In this document: positions 35,690 to 44,699 of the stretch, in pieces | How positions within the stretch are numbered: the stretch's first letter is position 1 | Layout of the letters: each line of letters starts with the position of its first letter | Origin: Burkholderia sp. Ax-1719 | GTDB taxonomy: Bacteria; Pseudomonadota; Gammaproteobacteria; Burkholderiales; Burkholderiaceae | Assembly: GCF_011753055.1 (NCBI RefSeq) | Contig: NZ_VWWJ01000001.1 | Coordinates: forward strand, 806,001 to 870,000 | DNA length: 64,000 bases | Direction of reading: 5' to 3' | The notes under the pieces: model-generated | Told to the model about the DNA's origin: nothing | The model's database searches: none | What the model saw: the letters and a program-made list of their open reading frames with translations, nothing else | Program-made: the position numbers and the translations under genes

Positions 35690-35962
35690 TCAGGGCGCGC
35701 AGTCCAGCTGCGTGTTGAGCAAAGGCTGCGATGCGGTGGTCCCCGATGCCGCGCAACTGCCCGAAGCGGGCGCTGCGACGATCGCCACCGGCGCGCTGGC
35801 GCCGCCCGCGCCGGCTGCGGCCGTGTTGGCTGCCGCCGCCGTGCTGCCCGACGCTCCGTTGCTGTTCGTGCCGTCGCCGCAAGCGGCCAGCGAGGCGCAC
35901 AGCGTCGCGGCAAGCGCCGCTGCACCAAAGCGATATCGTTGCTTCATCAAAGTGTTTTTCAT
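35690..35962 (-). CDS. small Ala/Gly-rich lipoprotein
   Basis: A 90-residue protein with a signal peptide and lipobox Ala-Ser-Leu-Ala-Ala-Cys28, then an Ala/Gly/Ser/Thr-rich low-complexity chain ending with two more cysteines (Gly-Ser-Cys and Leu-Asp-Cys). GGAG lies nine bases before the ATG at 35962. It sits between a phosphodiesterase lipoprotein and a phospholipase gene and may be a small accessory or spacer lipoprotein. No family recognised. Confidence 0.6.
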   Translation of the reverse strand: MKNTLMKQRYRFGAAALAATLCASLAACGDGTNSNGASGSTAAAANTAAAGAGGASAPVAIVAAPASGSCAASGTTASQPLLNTQLDCAP

Positions 35963-35995
35963 CGTCGAATATCTCCAGGCGCGATCAACGCAAAT

Positions 35996-38083
35996 TCAAG
36001 GCAGCAGCGTCGACAGCGGTTTGCCCGAACCGTAGACAGTCTGCAATTCGGCTTCCGTGACGGTGCGCTTCCAGAACGCGAGGTCGCCGAACGACTGCAC
36101 ATCGGGCGGCGTCGCCGCACATTTGCCCGCCGTGTAGGGCGGCGTGTCCTTGCAGGCGTTCATGTAGTACTGACCCGTGCCGTCTTCGTTCAGCCCGAAC
36201 GAACCCAGACCCGGCAGTTTCGCCACGCTCACCGTGACCGATGCGCTGTACTTCTGTTCGCCGAGCACCGGATCGAACACATAGCCCGTCATCGTTTTGC
36301 CGGTGGTATCGATGGTGAGCGCGACATAGGCCCACTTGTTGGCCGTGACCGTGGCCGAATTCATATCGTTGCGCGTGCTGCCATCGCCGATATTGAAGCG
36401 CACGTTGCAGCTCGTGCTCGAACCCGGGAACAGGCCGATGGCGATACCCGCATTACCGCCCGAGTAGTAGTTCTTGTTCGAGAGGACCGGCGTGCCGTTG
36501 CCCGTGAGGTTCTGGCACGAGGTCATGAACCAGAAGCCGAGCGTGAATTGCGCCTGTTTCGTCACGTCGTTGGTCTGCTGCAGACGATAGCCGTCGAAGC
36601 CGTTGGTATCGACGATGCTCGTGTCGATCTTCAGTCCCTTGCCGCCGAATGGATCGGCCGTGAGCGAGCCGCCATCCGCGTCCGAAGCCCACGCGGCGAG
36701 CGTGCTGGCGCTCATCTTGTCGATGGCAGGCAGCGCGCCGAACGGGTAGTAGGTGGACAGGCCGTTGGTGAGCGTGGTCGCGAGCGCAGGCGGCGGAGGC
36801 GGGGGCGGCGGTGGGGTGACATACGCCACGCGGATCAGCGACGAAACCGGCGCGGTGCCTGCGGCCACTGTGTAGTTGAAGGTATAAGCGCCGGTCGTGC
36901 TCACGCCCAGATTGCTGTCCGTATAGGTGGTCGTGCCCGCGGGAAGCGTGGCGATCTGCTGGCCGTCGCGCAGCACGGTAATCGCGCCGGTTGCAGGCGC
37001 GGTCCACGTGAGGACTGTGCTGGCGTTGTCGCTGCCGGTCACGCCAATCAGTTGCGAAACCGGTTGCTGACCAGTGAGTTCGCCGCCGTCGAGTGCATAG
37101 GTTGCGGCGCCGGGCAACGCATTGCGCCACGCAAGTAGCGTGGGCGTGATATCGGCAATGCTTGCGCGCGTATAGAGGTCGGCCAGCGAAGTGGGCGCCG
37201 CGCTGCTGCCCATGCGGCCATTACTCTGCGTGTTGATGCCGATAAAGCTGGTCGATTCCGGCGCGAGCGGCAGGCCGTCCGTGCCACCTGCCGCGTTCAG
37301 CCCGTGGCTCGCGCTCACCATCACGAGCCAGTTTTCGCCGCTGCGCTGGGCCGTTTCGGCGATCAGCGTGCCTACGGCGCTATCGAGCTGCGTGAGCGTG
37401 CTCGCATAGTTCGTCGAATTGAGGCCCCAGTTGAGCGCGGCGTCCTGCGCCGAATGATATTGCGCGACCACCAGCGAGTAGCCGTTGTCGATCATGCTCA
37501 GGCCTTGCTTCGTCACGCAGCTATCCACCGACGCGCAATTGACCACGCTATCGAGGTAGCCCGCGTTCTGGTCGGCGGCGAGAATGGCCGCGAAGCCCGG
37601 CGAATCGACGGCTGCGCCCAGCGTGCCCGCGCCTGCCGATTTGAGCATCGAGAAGACGGTGGGCGCATGCAGCGCCTGGCCCGCAGCATCGGAATTGATC
37701 TGATGACGATCGGCCCACGTGCCGGTGACGAGCGTGGCCCAGCCCGGCGTGTCGAGATTCGGCTGCTGGCTGAGCGTGCTGTTCACGCCGCCGCTATAGG
37801 CGGGCGCGATGGTGAGCTTCGCAAGGTTCGGCAGTTTGCCGGCGGCGATTGCCGTGGTGAGCGCGTTGTAGGTCACGCCGTCCAGTTCGATCACCAGCGT
37901 CTTGTTGACCGGCGTTGTGCTGGAGCTATTGCCCGACCCGCTGCTACCCGTCGCAGCATTCGCGGCGCTCGAGTTGCCTGCTGCGCCCGCTGTGCCCGAC
38001 GATTGCGTCGTCCCGCCGCCGCATCCCGCGAGTACACCCGCGAGCGCGAGCGCGCCAAGCGCCCTGGCTGCCTGCCTTGTCAT
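35996..38083 (-). CDS. lipoprotein with phosphodiesterase/nucleotide pyrophosphatase-type domain and LamG-like C-terminus
   Basis: A 695-residue lipoprotein (lipobox Val-Leu-Ala-Gly-Cys21, then a Ser/Gly/Asn linker). Residues about 60-340 resemble the alkaline-phosphatase-superfamily phosphodiesterases: Val-Ile-Glu-Leu-Asp-Gly-Val-Thr, Thr-Pro-Gly-Trp-Ala-Thr-Leu-Val-Thr-Gly near residue 115, and Ser-Ala-Ser-His-Gly-Leu-Asn. An Fn3-like segment, a run of nine prolines and a concanavalin/LamG-like domain follow. It is likely a cell-surface hydrolase of phosphodiesters. It may form an operon with the small lipoprotein and the phospholipase downstream. A CTTAC-N7-GTAAG repeat lies 53 bases upstream. 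Confidence 0.75.
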   Translation of the reverse strand: MTRQAARALGALALAGVLAGCGGGTTQSSGTAGAAGNSSAANAATGSSGSGNSSSTTPVNKTLVIELDGVTYNALTTAIAAGKLPNLAKLTIAPAYSGGVNSTLSQQPNLDTPGWATLVTGTWADRHQINSDAAGQALHAPTVFSMLKSAGAGTLGAAVDSPGFAAILAADQNAGYLDSVVNCASVDSCVTKQGLSMIDNGYSLVVAQYHSAQDAALNWGLNSTNYASTLTQLDSAVGTLIAETAQRSGENWLVMVSASHGLNAAGGTDGLPLAPESTSFIGINTQSNGRMGSSAAPTSLADLYTRASIADITPTLLAWRNALPGAATYALDGGELTGQQPVSQLIGVTGSDNASTVLTWTAPATGAITVLRDGQQIATLPAGTTTYTDSNLGVSTTGAYTFNYTVAAGTAPVSSLIRVAYVTPPPPPPPPPALATTLTNGLSTYYPFGALPAIDKMSASTLAAWASDADGGSLTADPFGGKGLKIDTSIVDTNGFDGYRLQQTNDVTKQAQFTLGFWFMTSCQNLTGNGTPVLSNKNYYSGGNAGIAIGLFPGSSTSCNVRFNIGDGSTRNDMNSATVTANKWAYVALTIDTTGKTMTGYVFDPVLGEQKYSASVTVSVAKLPGLGSFGLNEDGTGQYYMNACKDTPPYTAGKCAATPPDVQSFGDLAFWKRTVTEAELQTVYGSGKPLSTLLP

Positions 38084-38136
38084 CGTTTGTCCCCTGCTGT
38101 TCGTATCGCCGGACAGTCCGGCGAGTGCAGGAAATC

Positions 38137-38153
38137 TTACGAAGCCGGTAAGA
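38137..38153 (-). promoter_or_regulatory. CTTAC-N7-GTAAG inverted repeat upstream of phosphodiesterase gene
   Basis: CTTAC (38137-38141), seven bases, GTAAG (38149-38153). It fits the T-N11-A form of LysR-type binding sites. A related repeat with six bases between the arms lies upstream of the neighbouring LysR gene at 39189-39204. A second palindrome (CGCCGGAC/GTCCGGCG) lies between this repeat and the gene. Confidence 0.4.
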
Positions 38154-38251
38154 CGTGCTTATTTCGTTTTACGCAAGATTACCGATAGGCCTATTTGCGT
38201 TTTTTGGGGCGTCTTTTGGCCGGGCGCGTCTCGCAGATTTAAAATCGCGCT

Positions 38252-39130
38252 TTAAGGTGCTTTTAAAGTCTCGTTGAGCGTCGCCATGAATGCGAGGATG
38301 AGGCGCGTGTTGGCGCGGCTGCGTAGATGGTAGAGATACTCGTGGACCACAGGACCTTCGGGCGCAATCGGCACCGCCACCAGCGAGGCCCCGCGCGGCA
38401 CTTCGCCCGACGGCATGAGCGCGCAGCCCAGACCGTGGCGGATCGCTTCGCAGATCGCCTCGCGCCCGCCAATCTCGATGAGCGCGGCTGGCTCGACCGA
38501 GCAACGCGCGAGTGCGGTTTCCGTGGCGTCGCGCGTGCGCGAGCCAGGTTCGCGCAGCAGCAGCGTTTCGGTTTTCAGTACGTCGAGTTCGACCGGGCCT
38601 TGACCGGCGACTGCGAGCGGATGCCCGGGCGCGACCACAAGCACGAGTTTGTCGTCGGCGATGCGATGACACACGAGATTCGGATCGTCCACCGCGTTCG
38701 ACGATACGGCCACGTCGACGCGAAACTCCATCAAGGCATCGAGCACGCCCTGCGAGTTGTCAATCTCGATGCCGAGTTGCACGTGCGGATAGCGGCGGCG
38801 AAACGCGGCGATGGTGGGAAGAATATAGTAAGGGCCCGTCGCGCCCAGCCGGAAACTGCCCGCAAAAAGCTCGCGCTCGTTGCGCAGCGCGAAGTCGATG
38901 TCGTGCTCGGTCTGCATCATCCGGTCGATCAGCGGCATGATCGTCGCGCCGGTCTGCGTGAGATCGAGGCGGCTGCCGCGCCGGAAGAACAGCTCGACGC
39001 CGTATTGTTTTTCGAGCTGCTGGATGCGCGAGGTGACGGTGGGCTGGCTGACGTCCAGACGCCGGGCCGCAGCCGTGATGCTGCCTTGCCGGACAGTCTC
39101 GTAAAATGCGGCCAGTAAGGAAGCGAGCAT
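38252..39130 (-). CDS. LysR family regulator
   Basis: A 292-residue LysR-type regulator with helix-turn-helix (Ser-Ile-Thr-Ala-Ala-Ala-Arg-Arg-Leu-Asp-Val-Ser-Gln-Pro-Thr-Val-Thr) and a CysB/CbbR-like effector domain. It lies upstream of and in the same direction as the phosphodiesterase-phospholipase genes. Inverted repeats of similar type lie upstream of itself and of that cluster, so it may control both (inference). Confidence 0.86.
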   Translation of the reverse strand: MLASLLAAFYETVRQGSITAAARRLDVSQPTVTSRIQQLEKQYGVELFFRRGSRLDLTQTGATIMPLIDRMMQTEHDIDFALRNERELFAGSFRLGATGPYYILPTIAAFRRRYPHVQLGIEIDNSQGVLDALMEFRVDVAVSSNAVDDPNLVCHRIADDKLVLVVAPGHPLAVAGQGPVELDVLKTETLLLREPGSRTRDATETALARCSVEPAALIEIGGREAICEAIRHGLGCALMPSGEVPRGASLVAVPIAPEGPVVHEYLYHLRSRANTRLILAFMATLNETLKAP

Positions 39131-39188
39131 GGTCGATGCGTAAAATGGCCGACACTTTACTGTGTTATTGCGACGTTTTTGTTACGGT

Positions 39189-39204
39189 CTTACCTGGCGG
39201 TAAG
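39189..39204 (-). promoter_or_regulatory. CTTACC-N4-GGTAAG inverted repeat upstream of LysR gene
   Basis: CTTACC (39189-39194), TGGC, GGTAAG (39199-39204), 59 bases before the LysR start. On the + strand it is followed by a T-run, so it could in principle act as a terminator, but no + strand gene precedes it. An autoregulatory LysR site is the better reading. Confidence 0.4.
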
Positions 39205-39211
39205 GATTTTT

Positions 39212-40018
39212 TCAGTCCCACTGCGGCGCGAGGCCCTCGGGACTCACTTCGCGACCATTGCGTTCGAGCGCGGCGATTTGCGCCATATCGTCGTCGGTGA
39301 GATCTAGCGTCTGCGCGAGGAGATTGCTTGCCAGGTTCTCGCGTTTCGTCGACGACGGAATCACCGCATAGCCCAGCTTCAGCGCCCAGGCAAGCGCGAC
39401 CTGTGCGGGTGTCGCGTGATGGCGTTCGGCGATGGCGCGAATCACCGGATCGCCCAGCACCTTGCCGTAAGCCAGCGTCATGTACGAAGTGACGTGAACG
39501 CCTTCCTGCTGCAGAAAGCTCACGAGCTTACGATTCTGCAGATACGGGCTCAACTCGATCTGATTGGTTGCTACGTTGTCCTTGCCAAGTGTGGCAAGCG
39601 CCTGTTTCATCAAGTCGATGTTGAAATTGGATACGCCAATCTGCCTGGTCAATCCTTGTGCTTTTGCTTCAGCGAGCGCGCTCAGCGTTTCCTCCAGCGG
39701 CACGCCGTTGTTGGGGGCGGGCCAGTGGATCAGCGTGAGGTCGACGGCGTCGGTGTGCAGCTTCTTGAGGCTGTCTTTGAGGCTTGCAACGAGCTTGTCG
39801 CGCGAGTAGTGATCGACCCAGATCTTGGTGGTGAGAAAGAGGTCGTCGCGCGCCACGCCGGAAGCGGTAATCGCTTCGCCCACTTCGGCTTCGTTGCCGT
39901 AGATCTGCGCGGTGTCGACGGCGCGATAACCCACGTCAAGGCCGTTGCGAACGGAATCGATGGCGGCCTGACCTTGCAGGCGGAACGTGCCCAGACCGAA
40001 GGCGGGAATATGGCTCAT
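39212..40018 (-). CDS. dkgB: aldo/keto reductase, 2,5-diketo-gluconate reductase B type
   Basis: A 268-residue NADPH-dependent aldo/keto reductase very close in pattern to E. coli DkgB: [11 protein letters not shown] start, Ala-Val-Asp-Thr-Ala-Gln-Ile-Tyr (catalytic Asp and Tyr), Leu-Ile-His-Trp-Pro (His), and the C-terminal [11 protein letters not shown]. It reduces diketogluconate and methylglyoxal-type carbonyls. GGAG precedes the start. It lies 38 bases after the MFS gene and is probably co-transcribed with it. Confidence 0.92.
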   Translation of the reverse strand: MSHIPAFGLGTFRLQGQAAIDSVRNGLDVGYRAVDTAQIYGNEAEVGEAITASGVARDDLFLTTKIWVDHYSRDKLVASLKDSLKKLHTDAVDLTLIHWPAPNNGVPLEETLSALAEAKAQGLTRQIGVSNFNIDLMKQALATLGKDNVATNQIELSPYLQNRKLVSFLQQEGVHVTSYMTLAYGKVLGDPVIRAIAERHHATPAQVALAWALKLGYAVIPSSTKRENLASNLLAQTLDLTDDDMAQIAALERNGREVSPEGLAPQWD

Positions 40019-40056
40019 GAAATGACTCCAGAAAGAGGTTGAAAAAACTGACTGCG

Positions 40057-41295
40057 TTAAAAGTTAGTCGGCGAAATATCGCGCGGTGCGCCCGATGCCG
40101 GCTGGCGTTTGAGCGCGATTTGCGCAAGGACGAGCAGCAACCCGGCTGCGGCGATCACCGCGCCCACGATAGGCACAGCGGCATAGCCCAGGCCCGCCGA
40201 AATCGCCACGCCGCCGGCAGCCGCGCCAAGCGCATTGCCCAGATTGAATGCGCCGACATTGACCGACGAGGCGAGCCCGGGTGCATGCGCTGCGGCGCGC
40301 ATGACACGCATCTGCAAAGGCGGCACCACCGCGAAGGTCGCCATACCCCACACGACAACGGCAAGCGCGGTTCCCACCTGTGTTTTCACGAGCAGCGGAA
40401 AGGCCAGCATTACGGCGACGAGCAGGATCAGGAACACGATCAGGCTGCCGTTGAGCGAGCGGTCGGCAAGCCGTCCCCCGGCGATATTGCCGATCGAAAA
40501 GCCCACGCCCACCAGCACCAGCATCAGCGTGACGAATCCAGGCGTTGCACCGGCGAGATGTTCGAGCGTCGGCGCGATATAGGTGTAGAGCGTGAACATT
40601 GCGCCCGCGCCGAGCACGGTGGTGGCGAGCGCCATCAGCACGGTGGGGCGCACGAGCACCTGCAATTCGCCGCGTACATGCGGTGCCGGGCCGGCCTCGC
40701 CGCGTGGCAGCGCCAGACGCAGGATCAGCATTGTCACCACGCCCAGCGCCGCGGTGGCCGCAAAGGACATGCGCCAGCCAATCGCCTGGCCGAGCCACGT
40801 CGCAGCAGGCACGCCGCCGATATTGGCGATGGTCAGGCCCATGAACATGGTGGCGACCGCGCTGGCCTGCTTGTGACGCGGCACGACGCTCGCCGCCACC
40901 AACGATCCCAGCCCGAAAAACGCACCGTGATTGAGGCTCGTGACGAGGCGAGCGATCAGCAACGTGGTGTAGTGGCTGGAGAAGGCCGAGAGCAGATTGC
41001 CGACGGTAAAGATGGCCATCAACGCAATCAACGCCGAGCGTCGCGACCAGCGCGACATCGCGAGCGTCATCAGCGGCGCGCCGATCATCACGCCAATCGC
41101 GTAGGCTGTGATCAGCATGCCGGCAGTCGGGATGGAAACGTGCACGCCTGCTGCGATGACGGGCAGCAGGCCCATCGGCGAGAACTCGGTGGTGCCGATG
41201 CTGAACGCGCCCATGGCGAGCGCGAGCAGGATGAGCCACGCGTTGCTCTGCGCATCCTGCGTGGGAAGGGAAGAGCCGGGTTGAGCGGGTGACAT
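40057..41295 (-). CDS. MFS transporter (sugar/arabinose efflux-like)
   Basis: A 412-residue major-facilitator exporter with about 12 helices; the opening [12 protein letters not shown] and Pro-Met-Gly-Leu-Leu-Pro are typical of the AraJ/YdhP/SotB group. It is the first gene of an operon with the aldo/keto reductase, divergent from the LysR gene at 41399. Confidence 0.9.
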   Translation of the reverse strand: MSPAQPGSSLPTQDAQSNAWLILLALAMGAFSIGTTEFSPMGLLPVIAAGVHVSIPTAGMLITAYAIGVMIGAPLMTLAMSRWSRRSALIALMAIFTVGNLLSAFSSHYTTLLIARLVTSLNHGAFFGLGSLVAASVVPRHKQASAVATMFMGLTIANIGGVPAATWLGQAIGWRMSFAATAALGVVTMLILRLALPRGEAGPAPHVRGELQVLVRPTVLMALATTVLGAGAMFTLYTYIAPTLEHLAGATPGFVTLMLVLVGVGFSIGNIAGGRLADRSLNGSLIVFLILLVAVMLAFPLLVKTQVGTALAVVVWGMATFAVVPPLQMRVMRAAAHAPGLASSVNVGAFNLGNALGAAAGGVAISAGLGYAAVPIVGAVIAAAGLLLVLAQIALKRQPASGAPRDISPTNF

Positions 41296-41398
41296 GGAGA
41301 GCGATCCTGGGTTGGCTGGAAACGAACCGCAGTGTGCGCCCTTTACTTTTGCCTAAAAAGACGTCTATAAACCAATGTGTTTTGATCTGAAATCAACA

Positions 41399-42301
41399 AT
41401 GAAAATCACTCTGGACGAACTTCAGGCCTTCGTGACCGTGGTCGATAGCGGCTCGATCACGGCAGCGGCGCATCAGCTCGACCTGACGATTTCAGCGACG
41501 AGCCGCACGCTGGGACGTCTGGAAGACAAGCTCAAGACCACGCTGCTGCGCCGTACTACGCGGCGGCTCGAACTGACCGAGGAAGGGCGGGCGTTTCTCG
41601 CCGATGCACGGGCCATCATCGCTTCCGTGGAGGGCGCGGAAGAACAGATGGCCGCGCGCCGCGAACGGCCTTCGGGACGCTTGCGCGTGGATGCGGCCTC
41701 GCCGTTCATGCTGCATGTGATCGTGCCGCTGGTGCAGGGCTATCGCGAGCGCTATCCACAGGTGAATCTGGAACTGAACAGCAACGAGGGGATCATCGAT
41801 TTGCTGGAGCGGCGCACCGACGTGGCGATCCGTATCGGCCAGTTGAAGGATTCGACGCTGCATAGCAAGCCGGTGGGGCGCAGCCGCGTGCGGATTCTCG
41901 CCACGCCTGCTTACCTGAAAGCGCATGGCCAGCCGCGGCGCGTGAAGGACCTTGGCAAACATCCGCTGCTGGGCTTTACTGAACCCGATTCGCTCAATCT
42001 CTGGCCGATTACCGGGCCGGATAATGAACCGTACCGGATCGAACCCGCGATCCGCTCGTCCAGCGGCGAGACTTTGCGTCAGCTTGCACTCGCCGGCAAC
42101 GGAATCGTGTGTCTCTCCGATTTCATGACCGCCAGCGATCGCCATAGCGGTGCGCTCGTGCCGCTTTTTCCGGGGCAAACGCAGGACGTGCGTCAGCCCA
42201 TCAACGCGGTCTATTACCGCAATACGGCGATTTCCGCGCGCATTGCGTCTTTTGTCGATTATCTGATCGAAGCCGTGCGCGGCACTGAATTCGAACGTTA
42301 G
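41399..42301 (+). CDS. LysR family regulator, divergent from MFS-aldo/keto reductase operon
   Basis: A 300-residue LysR-type regulator of the CrgA-like group (Leu-Leu-Arg-Arg-Thr-Thr-Arg-Arg-Leu after the helix-turn-helix). The start Met-Lys-Ile-Thr-Leu-Asp-Glu-Leu at 41399 is the usual family opening; eight extra codons upstream are unlikely. It shares a 103-base divergent promoter region with the MFS-dkgB operon, its presumed target. Confidence 0.9.
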   Translation: MKITLDELQAFVTVVDSGSITAAAHQLDLTISATSRTLGRLEDKLKTTLLRRTTRRLELTEEGRAFLADARAIIASVEGAEEQMAARRERPSGRLRVDAASPFMLHVIVPLVQGYRERYPQVNLELNSNEGIIDLLERRTDVAIRIGQLKDSTLHSKPVGRSRVRILATPAYLKAHGQPRRVKDLGKHPLLGFTEPDSLNLWPITGPDNEPYRIEPAIRSSSGETLRQLALAGNGIVCLSDFMTASDRHSGALVPLFPGQTQDVRQPINAVYYRNTAISARIASFVDYLIEAVRGTEFER

Positions 42302-42331
42302 CAAGCCTGGCAGCGCCCATCGGCTCGCGCG

Positions 42332-42394
42332 AACTGTACTCCCTTCTACAACGCCGGAGTGTGATTCATCCGATGCTTCGGCGGCCACTACCAT
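42332..42394 (+). promoter_or_regulatory. AACTGTACT-type promoter, DUF3331 gene
   Basis: AACTGTACT (42332-42340), 19 bases, TGTG (42360-42363), 25 bases, and TACCAT (42389-42394) as -10. The geometry is identical to the four other copies in the window. It points along + toward the DUF3331 gene 217 bases on. The rest of the 310-base gap 42302-42611 holds no convincing gene; an 18-codon and a 28-codon frame occur but lack ribosome sites. Confidence 0.6.
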
Positions 42395-42611
42395 TCAATG
42401 CGTAACGCTGATTGCTTACGTTGTTTTGCCAGAACGATAAAACCTGACGAATGAGTGCGTATTCATTGCATCGGGTCGAAATCAATCATTTTTATCATGC
42501 CGGTGCTAGCATTCGATCACACGCAGTTTGTTGGTAGTTCGCTCGCTTGCGCATGACAGAATGATCGTATGAATCTGGCCTGACAATTCACCATTGAAGG
42601 GAAGACAGACG

Positions 42612-43025
42612 ATGCACCAAGTCAGTATCGACCATGCCTGGCAATACACGCTTACGCTGCTGGGCGGCGGCTCCGTTCTCCACGATGGCGCGCATGACAA
42701 AGCCTGTCATGCCACGAACGGTTTCTCACGATCGATCCACGCCGATAGCCTGGATGCCGCTCCCGCGCGGCGCGCCAATCTGGCTTTCGTGGAGGTCTGC
42801 AAGGACAAACTCATATCGGTGTCGTGGAGCGATCCCACCAGCGGGCACTACACCGAACAGCTCTGGCGCCTGTGCATCGCGCGAAAACGCGGACAATGCG
42901 CGCTCACGGGCGGCGATATCCAGCGCGGCGACAAAATCTACCGGCCTTTCGTGCGCGGCACCACGCCCGTCAACGCGGATTGGGCGGTGCTCGCTTCAGC
43001 GCTGGAGATCGAATCGGACGAATAA
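42612..43025 (+). CDS. DUF3331 domain protein
   Basis: A 137-residue cytoplasmic protein. The C-terminal pattern Cys-Ile-Ala-Arg-Lys-Arg-Gly-Gln-Cys-Ala-Leu-Thr-Gly, then Ile-Gln-Arg-Gly-Asp-Lys-Ile-Tyr-Arg-Pro, marks the DUF3331 family, known mainly from Burkholderia and without function. The paired cysteines could hold a metal. AAGGGAAG precedes the ATG. It is convergent with moaD-moaA and has its own copy of the promoter motif shared with moaA and the second fdhF operon, which ties it to the molybdenum respiratory island. Confidence 0.8.
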   Translation: MHQVSIDHAWQYTLTLLGGGSVLHDGAHDKACHATNGFSRSIHADSLDAAPARRANLAFVEVCKDKLISVSWSDPTSGHYTEQLWRLCIARKRGQCALTGGDIQRGDKIYRPFVRGTTPVNADWAVLASALEIESDE

Positions 43026-43036
43026 AGCGTCGCGCC

Positions 43037-43072
43037 AAAAAAAGATCCCCAAAGCGGGGGAACTTTGGGGAT
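43037..43072 (-). terminator. Rho-independent terminator of moaA-moaD
   Basis: Perfect 10-bp stem ATCCCCAAAG / CTTTGGGGAT (43045-43054, 43063-43072) with an 8-base loop. On the minus strand it is followed by a run of seven T (43043-43037). It ends the moaA-moaD transcript about 125 bases after moaD and lies next to the stop of the convergent DUF3331 gene. Confidence 0.88.
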
Positions 43073-43196
43073 AGCGGAGGCCCTGCTATGGACGTCGCGC
43101 AATCTGCGCGACCGGGGCGATATTACCTGCGCCTGTCCCACGAGCGAAAGGCCGATGCGCCGATATCAATTATCGGCGGCTTGGCCGCGCTGAATG

Positions 43197-43466
43197 TTAG
43201 CCACCCGTCACTGGCGGAAAGAACGCAATTTCGCTGTCCTGCCGAACGGCAAATGTATCGACAAACGCACCGGCAACCATCTCATGATTCACCGCCACCC
43301 GTACGGGACGCGCCGTAGCCAGCGCGTCGGCCGTCTGCGGGTTGCGTGCGATCAGTTGGGCGCGCAGTTCGGCAAGGTTGATCTGCGGCGCGTCGATTTC
43401 GATCACTTCCTGTGCTACGCCGATCTGTTCGCGGATACTCGCAAAATATTTAATGGTGAGTTTCAT
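43197..43466 (-). CDS. moaD: MoaD, molybdopterin synthase sulfur carrier
   Basis: An 89-residue ubiquitin-like protein that starts Met-Lys-Leu-Thr-Ile-Lys-Tyr-Phe-Ala-Ser and ends in the Pro-Pro-Val-Thr-Gly-Gly tail needed for thiocarboxylation. It gives sulfur for molybdopterin together with MoaE, which is not in this window. It is 23 bases downstream of moaA in one transcript. Confidence 0.94.
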   Translation of the reverse strand: MKLTIKYFASIREQIGVAQEVIEIDAPQINLAELRAQLIARNPQTADALATARPVRVAVNHEMVAGAFVDTFAVRQDSEIAFFPPVTGG

Positions 43467-43489
43467 ATTGCCTTGGAGCGATAAAGCGT

Positions 43490-44554
43490 TCAGCCGCCGA
43501 CCAGCGACATGCGCACGGTGGGCCAGCGCTTGTGCTCGCCGCTGCGCCGCCGGTCTGCGTTGAGTTCCGAATAATGGTCGTCGCGTGCATTCCAGCGTGC
43601 GTTGATCGCGTCGATCAGTTGTTCATTGGACACGGCGTCGCCCAGCCACGGCTTCAGATCCGCGCCTTGCTTCGCAAAGAGGCAGGTAAAAAGCTGTCCA
43701 TCCGCCGATACGCGCGCACGCGAACATTTGCCGCAAAACGGCTCCGAGACACTGGCGATAAAGCCCACCGTGTTCTTTCCATTCGCGACGCGATAATTAA
43801 CCGAGGTCGACGATTCATCGGCGCTATAAAGCGGCGAGAGCTCGAATTCGCTTTCTACGATCGCGCGCATGTCCTGCGCGGTAAGCACCGTCGAATTCGA
43901 CCAGCCTGCCGCGCCGCCCACGTCCATGAATTCGATGAATCGCATGGCGATATCGCTATTCATGAAATGGCGCGCGAGCGGCAGAATCTGGCTATCGTTG
44001 ACGCCGCGCTCGATCACGGCATTGACCTTGACGGGCGCGAGGCCTACGGCCTGGGCCCGTTCGATGCCGTCGAGAATGCGCGCCACCGGCATGTCCACAT
44101 CGCTCATGCGGCGAAAGATGCCGTCGTCCAGTGCGTCCAGGCTCACCGTGACGCGCGAAAGCCCCGCATCGCGCAGGCCGCGTGCACGCGCGGCGAGCAA
44201 GGAGCCGTTGGTCGTGAGCGCGATGTCGAGCGGCTTGCCGTTCAAGGTATTCAAACCCGCGAGCCGTTCGATGAACGACTCCAGCCCGCGACGCAGCAGC
44301 GGCTCGCCGCCGGTGATGCGCACTTTTTCGACGCCTAGCGCCACAAAGGCGCGCACCAGCTTCATCATCTGGTCGAACGAAAGACGCTCGGACGCGCGCA
44401 GGAATTCGTAATTCGCGTCGAACACGTCACGCGGCATGCAGTAGGTGCAGCGAAAATTGCACTGATCGATGACGGAAAGGCGCAGATCGCGCAGCGGGCG
44501 AGCGAGTTCGTCGCGCGCGGGCGCAAAGGCGATGGCTTCAGCGATGGCGTTCAC
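43490..44554 (-). CDS. moaA: MoaA, GTP 3',8-cyclase
   Basis: A 354-residue radical-SAM enzyme for the first step of molybdenum-cofactor synthesis. The N-terminal cluster Cys32-Asn-Phe-Arg-Cys36-Thr-Tyr-Cys39, the Gly-Gly-Glu-Pro SAM motif, the C-terminal cluster cysteines (Phe-Cys-Gly-Lys-Cys, then a Cys in Phe-Thr-Cys-Leu-Phe) and the terminal Gly-Gly are all seen. It is first in a moaA-moaD pair placed directly after the first fdhF-cydA-cydB operon, with its own AACTGTACT-type promoter at 44624-44686. A dedicated copy beside molybdenum oxidoreductase genes suggests supply on demand. Confidence 0.95.
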   Translation of the reverse strand: MNAIAEAIAFAPARDELARPLRDLRLSVIDQCNFRCTYCMPRDVFDANYEFLRASERLSFDQMMKLVRAFVALGVEKVRITGGEPLLRRGLESFIERLAGLNTLNGKPLDIALTTNGSLLAARARGLRDAGLSRVTVSLDALDDGIFRRMSDVDMPVARILDGIERAQAVGLAPVKVNAVIERGVNDSQILPLARHFMNSDIAMRFIEFMDVGGAAGWSNSTVLTAQDMRAIVESEFELSPLYSADESSTSVNYRVANGKNTVGFIASVSEPFCGKCSRARVSADGQLFTCLFAKQGADLKPWLGDAVSNEQLIDAINARWNARDDHYSELNADRRRSGEHKRWPTVRMSLVGG

Positions 44555-44580
44555 TTTCTTGTTCCGGCGCCGTGGCGTAT

Positions 44581-44622
44581 GAGTCTGGAGGGGGCGCTCG
44601 CACGAGGCGAGCTTGCAGACTC
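44581..44622 (-). other. nested inverted repeat in moaA leader
   Basis: Outer arms GAGTCTG (44581-44587) and CAGACTC (44616-44622) enclose inner arms GCTCGC (44596-44601) and GCGAGC (44607-44612). With the proposed -10 at 44624-44629, transcription would begin near 44617, so only the inner hairpin would be complete in the RNA. It may be a leader hairpin. I cannot match it to the Moco riboswitch. Confidence 0.4.
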
Positions 44623-44623
44623 A

Positions 44624-44686
44624 AGCATAGGGCCGCGTCACGGTCTGCCTGGTGCACAGTCCGCGACGGTTTGAAGCAGTACAGTT
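44624..44686 (-). promoter_or_regulatory. AACTGTACT-type promoter of moaA-moaD
   Basis: On the minus strand: AACTGTACT (44686-44678), 19 bases, TGTG, 25 bases, TATGCT as -10 (44629-44624). It lies just after the cydB stop and 69 bases before the moaA start. The spacing is identical to the other four copies in the window. Confidence 0.65.
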
Positions 44687-44699
44687 GAAGACCTGCGGC

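Noticed and set aside
42451..42537. 28-codon open frame between the DUF3331 promoter and gene
   Set aside because: No ribosome site and no recognisable peptide; too short to support without conservation.
44581..44622. Moco riboswitch ahead of moaA
   Set aside because: I see a nested inverted repeat, but the proposed transcription start removes part of the outer stem and I cannot match the known motif. It is kept only as a hairpin.
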